A stretch of 64,000 nt of DNA from Guadua angustifolia. Taxonomy: Eukaryota; Streptophyta; Magnoliopsida; Poales; Poaceae. The notes under the pieces were generated by a model that was not told where the DNA came from, did not search any database, and worked only from the letters and a program-made list of their open reading frames with translations. Of the stretch, positions 57,270 through 64,000 are shown in pieces; position 1 is the first letter of the stretch, and each line of letters begins with the position of its first letter. The DNA lies in assembly GCA_036346375.1 (NCBI GenBank), contig CM070504.1:8863890-8927889 (forward strand). Direction: 5' to 3'. Made by a program: the position numbers and the translations under genes.

Positions 57270-58825
57270 TGTCGGTGTTTCGTAAAGCCGGCAGTCGTAT
57301 TTGTAGGTCAAGGGGCCGCGCGCCCCCTCTCCTTGATGGTTGACTCATGGAGTCTCGAACACACATTTGATCGGGCAGAGGAGCCTCAGATGTATATCGT
57401 TCAGCCGAACGTCCCTACTTCCGGCCAGGTGGAGGATCTCGTTGATCGGGTATGGCGGATTACATGCGAGGACTAAGGATGTGCCCTTAGCGCCGTGTGT
57501 ACGGGTGAGCTCGGGAGCCTCAACCGATCGCCGGACGGGGAGCGAGCCTGACGCTAGGTAGACGGGGAGTTTTTGGTTCGAGGAAAGAGGGCGCCTCCCT
57601 AAAGGTCCCGCCTCCTTATATAGGCGAGAGAGCAGTCACACGAGGCTTGGGAGAGAGGAGCGACTAGGGCACACTATCCCTTGGCGATCCGGGTTCACGA
57701 TCTTCGAGTTGATGTGTCTATGCGCATGTCATGATGGGCTAGCGTGTTCAAATGCCTATGCCCCATCGGTAGGGTTAGTCGGGCGATGCTTCGCTGGGAA
57801 GGCACGCCTCGCCCTCTCAGGCGCTTGTCGGCGTAGGCGCTATGTGGACGGTGTCTCTCGGTATTGCCTTGAAGGAACGCTTTCCTCGCTCCGCCGCCTT
57901 GTCCAGATGACGGTTGACCAATTTCGAGGTCGGCCGATGACGAGTCGAGTTGCCGGGTGGGACCTGCCGGGCCCCAACCAACACTGGTCGGAGGTGCGCG
58001 CGCCCTCGTTCGCGTCCGGCCGGAGTTTCTCGGAAGTTCCGACCAAGTCCGGCCAGGCCACAAAGAGTCGACAGCGGCACGGTTGGCCAAGGCCTGCAGA
58101 CCACGGCGCAGGCGAAGGGTCCGTCATGACCCGATCGAGACCTTGCTGTGAGGTACCTCGTATAAGTATTCGTCAAGAGTCTCGGGCCGACCGAACGCGG
58201 GGCTCCTTGACGGACCTTCGATTTCGGCGACATATTTTTTCGCAGCACGGCGACGCCTTTGGCTTCCCATGCCCTCCTTAACTTGGTCCGCCGGCTTCCA
58301 AGACCGAGTGTTTATAAGGCAGCATGAAGCGGGTCCGAGTAGTTGCTCTCCTCCCGCATCTTTGATCTCTCCGTAACGCCGGGCTGCAATGGCTTTTCTC
58401 GACGCCTCTTCCGATCGCGGACGCCGCTGGCGTTTAGTTTGGGACGAGGCTACCGGGCGCCACGGATGAGGAGGACTTCCTCGCGGAGCTCTGGGAGGAC
58501 TTTGACCTTGCCATGGCGGAACGGACGAGGCTCGACGCTATCGATCATGGCGCCGCCGTCTCTGTTGACGCGCTGATCGGCGTCATTCCCAAGCTCGTGA
58601 AGGCAAGGGACGCCCTCGTCCGGGCGATCCGGTGCGCGCTTAGTGCCTAGCTCTTCTTGTTTTCTCGCTCGTTTTTGCCCACCCTTGATCCCGGGGCTTC
58701 TGTTCTCGCGACCCTTTCGAGGTCTCTAACCATGCCGTAGAGCAGTGGGTTTCGTTACATAGCGCAGGATCCACCCAGCTAGGTCGATGCGTTTCGTCCG
58801 GGGGCGCACGAGCGCACCCGGTGGG
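57270..58825 (+). mobile_element. Gypsy LTR-like sequence, plus orientation
   Basis: It starts TGTCGGTGTTTCG, typical of grass Gypsy LTRs, with TATATAGG near 57616 and TTTATAAGG near 58311. It is GC-rich; its many overlapping frames are compositional. The next LTR (58826) interrupts it. Confidence 0.45.
58438..58650 (+). other. Small acidic open frame in the Gypsy-like region
   Basis: A 70-codon frame encodes an acidic helical-looking peptide (TDEEDFLAELWEDFDLAMAE, then DALIGVIPKLVKARDALVRA). An ATG in another frame at 58389 (MAFLDASSDRGRRW) runs into it by an apparent frameshift near 58460. I do not recognise it. It may be a remnant of a leader ORF. Confidence 0.35.
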
Positions 58826-61250
58826 TGTAAGTTCAACCTTCATTAGTTATGGTTTTGGTGTTAATGACAAATCTAATATTGCGATTATCCATTTAATGTG
58901 ATTTTGTTATTAATGGCAAATCTTATATTGAGACTAACTTGTTTATTTAGAATATCTTTGATTAGTCTCATCGCATTCAAAAATGGAAAACCCAAGGTAT
59001 GTTTGCATATTCATTCTAGTATTAGTTGCATACTTTGGAGTCAAGTTAAAGTATGAATGTCCTCATTACATTTACCACAAAATGTGCATTATGTTTCTCA
59101 ATCCATATATTACATGGATGCACATATTTAGGGGGAGTTTGTAGTTTAACTTGAAAGTCTCTTTGTATTGATTGATTCGTTATTGACACACATAAGGATC
59201 AAGACAAAGAAACTAAATCCTTGAGTATATATTTGAATTGCCTAGTTATAAGTATACTCGTGGAAATATAGGATATGCTCCAATACAATCAAATTGAATA
59301 TGTGCATATTATATCCAAGTCAATCATACTTATGCACATATACATGTGGAGTTTATTCTATAGTTGATGACTTAGGGTAATGATCATTTCCATACAATTT
59401 ACATATAATGGATCATTACTTTTCATCAACATGAGTATATGAAAACTTGTGTAGTTAATATATACTCATATCAATTTAAATGATAATTTAAATTGAGTTC
59501 ATTTGTCTTGTTAATCATTAAAGAACACTTCATCATGTGTTGATGGTGTTTTGTGATTAATTAGGACAATGAATAGTTCTTAAGTATAATTAAGCATGTG
59601 TTGCATTATTATACTTAAGACACATTTACAATCATTTCAATTGATTTAGGTTGTGCTCAATTGATCTAAAGGCATCCATTATGTGTTAATGGAGTGCAAG
59701 AGATAATTGAGACAACCGTGCATCTTGGACTAACTATTTTATGAGTTGTGATTAGGTTAGGTCCAAAGATTGATGAGATGATGAGAACGGGACAAGGACG
59801 GCATCATGAGTTGATGGGCGTCAAGAGAGGATCCCGAAGTTAAGAAGAGGAGTCGAGTGATGATCCCGGGGGAGTATAAGCGATGATCATAAAGACCCCA
59901 AAGGGGATTGCTTGCGGGCGGCGAAGGTATAACTAGATAGGTTAAGGACTTTGTAGTCTTTGAGTCTAAGGTTTTATCGCCGTGCTATTAAGAGGGGTCG
60001 TTCCCTTTGCTTGAGCTTCATCATGTGTTGGTGATCTCATCCCGCGTTCACTCAAGCTCAAATCTTATTTGATTTGGTTTTTGCATATGGGTTAACCATT
60101 TGGCATGTGTTGCAAATGTGTTAAGCCTATGCTTGGTTGTTTTATGCTCTGATTTGCATGTGTTGCAAAGATGAAAGAGTATATGCATTTGGTTTTCGCA
60201 TAATGCTTTGATTTGCATGTGTTGCAAGAAGTGATAAGCTAGTGCGTTGGCTTTTGCGTGAAGTTCACTTTTGCATGTGTTGCATTAGTTGAAGCTTCAT
60301 GCTTTGTTTTCCATTTCAAAACATCATTATAAAACCTTGGTGTTGCTTGGAGCTAAGTTTTGCATGTGTTGCAAAAGGTGAGAGCTCAAGCATGATTTGA
60401 TGTTTGTGTGTTTGTATGGAGCTAGAGGCTTGCATGTGTTAAGTAGTAAAGAGCTCATACGCAGGATTTGGTTTTGGTGTGAAGTTGGTTTTGGTGTTGC
60501 ATGGAACTAGAGAATTGCATGTGTTGCAATTAGAAGAGTTCATGCATCTTGATTTGATGTTGCTTGGAGCTAGACTTTTGCATGTGTTGCAAAGAGTAGT
60601 GCTCAAGCATGAAATGTGTTTATTACGTTATTTGCAAGTTCACAGCGAATAAACCGAGGTTTATGAGTCCGAATCCCGAGAGCATGTGAGTGGGGCTTGC
60701 AACGGGTGTTGGCAAGTTGACTGGGTCTCGTGTTGACCTTCACATGGCTAGGGGGATTAATCTCCTAAACTCGAGTTTGTTTTGCTTAATACGTTTTGCA
60801 AATAGTCCTTGAGTTGATTGCGAAATGCGTTTTTGCAATTTGGTTGAATTCTTTGAGCATGGGTTGAATTGGTACAAATGTGTTTTGCACGGGTGTATTA
60901 TCATGTGTTGATCATCTAGAGGCTCAAAGAATGGGTTTCGGTTTTTGGAGAAATATTTTTCGAGTTAAATCTGGCTTTCTCCTTGTGGTCAAGCACTACT
61001 GCATTGCATGCATGGTAGTACTAAGCAGTGTACTCACCGGGCCTAAGGCACCGGTAGGTATTTTCCAGAGCGGGTGATTTGCTGGTGTGCCGTGGCCGGC
61101 ACTACCGCTCGGTGGGAGCGGTAGTACCGCAAGTGCAGAGGGCGGTAGTACCGGTCATATGACCGCTTCGACCATTGAGGGTTGGGCCGGTGACTACTGC
61201 CCTTAGAGGGCGGTAGTACCGATTTCTGGTTTCACTATTTTGCCCCTCAT
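58826..61250 (+). mobile_element. Third LTR of the gag-only family, inverted and truncated
   Basis: It begins TGTAAGTTCAACC and matches the reverse complement of 28390-31543 in order, including GCATGTGTTGCA motifs. No purine tract precedes it, so it is a solo or 5' LTR. Near its end the palindromic motif is CGGTAGTACCG instead of CGGTCATACCG. Similarity fades at TTTTGCCCC (about 61248), where CACTA-like DNA starts, so its PBS side is missing. Confidence 0.85.
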
Positions 61251-64000
61251 TACGCATTTGCGGTTTTATATAACCGTCAGAAATCCTGACGGTTATATAA
61301 CACAACCGTGCGTAATGAGTATTGAGCCATCACCGCATTTTATATTTAGAAACCGTGTGATATTTTCGCATCACGACGGCCGTAATATAAAACCGCTCGT
61401 GATAAAACCTTCCGAGGTCAGTAAAAGCAGAGCTCGCCTCGTTCCATCCACTTTGTTGGTAGGGTTTCTGTTTCTATCCTAAGTGGCGGTCTTGAAGTGA
61501 TGCGATTTTTAGAAGAAAGCCATTGATTTCGAAGGGTGATATTAGATTCCTTTGATTTTGGTGATCTAAGGTTAGTAATGTGTTTTAATTGCATTATATT
61601 CAACATCTAGCTTGATAAGGAAGGAATTTGATGATTTTTTTAGATCTCGCTTGTAGAACCATGTGTTGGTTTTTTGATGAATAAGGTTAGCTAGTAATGG
61701 TTCTATTTGCATAATATAATATTCGATCATGATGTAGCTAGCTAGCTTGTTAAGGATAGAATTTAATGATTGTTTAGATCTAGCTTATAGATCAATTCAA
61801 GTCTTTTGGTGATCTAAGATTAGTAATGGGTTCTAATTTCATTATTATATTGAAGATTAATTTGAATTTTGTTAATTATTTCTTTGTGATGTAATTAAGG
61901 TATGTAATTGCATAATTAGTTTAAGAATGTGTGCATACGCACTACACCTGGTGCACTTAATATTTAACACTAAGTGTTACATGTGTAGCGTAGATGGATC
62001 GAAGCTGGATGTACGCTGAGAACCGTACGAGTGCTGAGTACCTTAATGGCGTCTCCACATTCAAAAGAGCTGCAGAGGAGGATATGTTTAATAAGGGGGT
62101 GCAATTCATGTCATGTCCGTGCATTGATTGCGAAAAATCAAGATGTTTCAAACTTCAGTATGAATCAGATCGGCTAACACTTGATTCGAAGGGGTTTCAA
62201 AAGGGGCTATACATGTTGGACCAGTCATGGCGAAGAGCATAATATACAGGAAGCAGCAAGTAGTGTTAATATCGTCGACGATGTCAATGATATGTCGGAT
62301 GATCATATCGATTGTGCTTCCGATGAGGACAAAGTTGCACGATGACAATTTGGATCAGATACGCGATGCGTAAGAAACCTTGATGACAGGGAATATGGAT
62401 GATTCGGGGCTTAATGGAGGACTCGGAGAAACCTTTGTTCGCAGGGTGCAAGTTGAAATACACAAGGTTGTCATCCGTGCTTCAACTACTCAAATTGAAG
62501 GCAAGCAACGGTTGGTCCGACAAGAGTTTCACAACAATTATACGCCTATTGGCGGACATGCTTCCAGAGGGAAACGAGTTGCCGACAAGCACCTACAAAG
62601 CCAAGGTGTTCTTTGTCCCTTGGGAATGGAAGTAGAAAGAATACATGCATGTCCAAACGATCAGATCCTGCACCGCAAAGAGTACACAAACTTGCATATA
62701 TGTCCGTGTGCAACGATCCCAGACAAGCGTAAGAGTTATTCAGATGATGATGGCGAGAGCATTGAGGTGAAAAAGGTACTCTGCTAAGGTGGCATGGTAT
62801 CTGCCTGAATTCCCCGCTTGAAGCGTTTGTTTGCGAACCCAAAGGAGGCAAAACTGCTGCGTTGGCACTTTGAGGAGCGAAGAATGATGGAATGCTAAGG
62901 CACCGCCGATTCCATCCAAAGGAGAAACATCGACAGGAGCTTTCAAGAATTCGGTGCGGATCCGAGAAATATAAGGTTTGGATTGAGTACAGATGGAATG
63001 AATCCTTTCGGTAACATGAGCACGCAAGCATAGCACTTGGCGTAAATCTCAGATTACAACCTTCCTCCTTGGTTGTGTATGAAGCGGAAGTACATTATGT
63101 TGTCTCGTGCTTATCCAAGGACCCAAACAACTCGGGAACGATATTGATGTGTACCTAGCTCCATTGGTGGAAGATCTAAAACACTCGTGGGTTACCGGGT
63201 ACACGTATGGGATGCGTATAAACGAGAGAACTTTACTTTGCATCGCTTGTTGTTCTCGCACTATAAATGATTACCCCGCCTTGCTAACTGTCGGGGCGAG
63301 TACAAAAGGAACCAAAGCACGCACTCACCGCTTAGATGATACCGAGAGTTTATGGTGAATCACTCCGCAAAAACCGTGTACATGCGTCATCAGTAGGTTC
63401 CTTCGAGGAATCACCCATATCGCAAGATGAAGCAACTTTTCGACGGAAGGAACGAAATGGTCCAGCTCCAAGGCGTTTGGAGCGAGAGATGTTCATGACA
63501 TTGTTAAGGATTTGATGTTGCGTATGGAAAGGGACGTAAATCAAGTACCCGTGAAAAGAGCATGTGGAAGAAGAGATCAATATTCGGGACCTACCTTATC
63601 GAGCACCTAGAAGTTCGCCATCGTGATCGATGTCATGCACGAGAGAAGAATGTCCGTGACGGCGTGATTGGTCTCTTACTCAACATTAAGGGTAAAACAA
63701 AGGATGGTATCAACGCACGGCTTGACTTGGTCGATATGGGCATAAGACTGAGTTAGCACCGAAAGAGATCGATAAAGGCCGACGCATTTGGAACTCGCTT
63801 GTTATACTCTGTCAAAGGCCGAAGAACTGAATCGTGCGCTGCTTGCATGGTGTGAAAGTTCCGTCCGGTTACTCTCCAACATGAAGAGACTTGTTTCATT
63901 GGAAGATTTGAAATTAATCGGCATGAAGTCTCATGATTGTCATGTCTTGATGACACGATGCTCCCTATCGCAATTAGAAGTATTTTGCGGTCAAGGTTCG
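61251..64000 (+). mobile_element. Decayed CACTA (En/Spm) element, 5' part
   Basis: It opens with stem-loop sequence at about 61250-61320 (ATTACGCA, GGTTTTATATAACCGTCAG and their complements) and further GCGGTT/AACCG motifs to 61410, as in CACTA subterminal regions. A TNP2-type transposase follows. It runs past the window end. The exact start is unclear: CACTATTTTG at 61233 may instead belong to the LTR. Confidence 0.75.
61994..64000 (+). pseudogene. CACTA transposase, TNP2 type, decayed and partial
   Basis: It starts with MDRSWMYAENRTSAEYLNGV, the transposase-associated domain with CPCIDC (61994-62240). The TNP2 core follows in changing frames: NGWSDKSFTTIIRLLADMLP (62399-62635), ACPNDQILHRKEY (near 62645), IQGPKQLGNDIDVYLAPLVE (63110-63170), HAREKNVRDGVIGLLLNIKG with KTKDGINARLDLV (63562-63756), and LHGVKVPSGYSP with KSHDCHVL near the window end. 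Frameshifts and stops separate the blocks, and the stretch 62790-63090 is heavily altered. It would have cut and pasted CACTA ends; it is inactive now. Confidence 0.88.

Noticed and set aside
57709..58281. 190-residue plus-strand open frame
   Set aside because: The GC-rich LTR-like stretch has long open frames on both strands (57695-58090 and 57817-58248 minus), a sign of composition rather than coding.
61233..61242. CACTATTTTG as the CACTA element terminus
   Set aside because: The bases align with LTR sequence of the same family (CAGTACTTTTGCCCC), so they more likely belong to the interrupted LTR.

Overview
This is nuclear DNA of a flowering plant, almost certainly a grass (Poaceae, possibly rice-like). 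The evidence is the intron-rich genes with GT-AG splice sites, grass-type MITEs, a Helitron beginning TCTCTACTA, Copia, Gypsy and CACTA elements, and a group-1 sulfate transporter resembling cereal SULTR1 genes. The species is an inference.

Only one gene looks intact: a high-affinity sulfate transporter (SULTR1 type) at 14378-19941 on the + strand. It has 13 coding exons that join in frame to 658 residues. Two genes are relics. One is an RCK/MAK/MHK-like protein kinase at 21678-23599, with frameshifts and altered catalytic residues. The other is a P-class PPR gene (45971-46059 plus 52415-53575), truncated by a Gypsy element, split by a Copia element and cut by a CACTA remnant.

Layout. 1-1697: minus-strand Gypsy-type LTR with a GTTAAC minisatellite. 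1698-2030: LINE tail. 2.4-10.5 kb: small elements, including a Stowaway MITE split exactly by a 1429-bp Helitron (9002-10430) and a MULE-type MITE with perfect 9-bp target duplications (7511-7825). 12.5-13.5 kb: two related foldback elements. 14.4-20.3 kb: sulfate transporter. 20.6-25.0 kb: decayed kinase ending at a Helitron-like CTAG terminus. 25.2-37.5 kb: two head-to-tail units of a gag-only Copia-like retroelement sharing one 3154-bp LTR. 37.5-46.0 kb: decayed minus-strand Tat-like Gypsy. 46.06-52.41 kb: near-complete Copia inside the PPR gene. 53.6-54.0 kb: CACTA terminus. 54.7-58.8 kb: LTR-like remnants. 58.8-61.25 kb: a third LTR of the gag-only family, inverted. 61.25-64.0 kb: decayed CACTA element with TNP2-type transposase, running off the window.

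The most unusual part is the gag-only retroelement. Between its gag gene and 3' LTR lies an array of about a dozen PBS-like motifs (GATACCACTT or its complement) followed by a cluster of purine-tract-like motifs. Its LTR carries about ten copies of GCAACACATGC and a palindromic CGGT-N3-ACCG motif whose centre differs between subfamilies. Its Gag has a basic tail of five 26-27 residue repeats.
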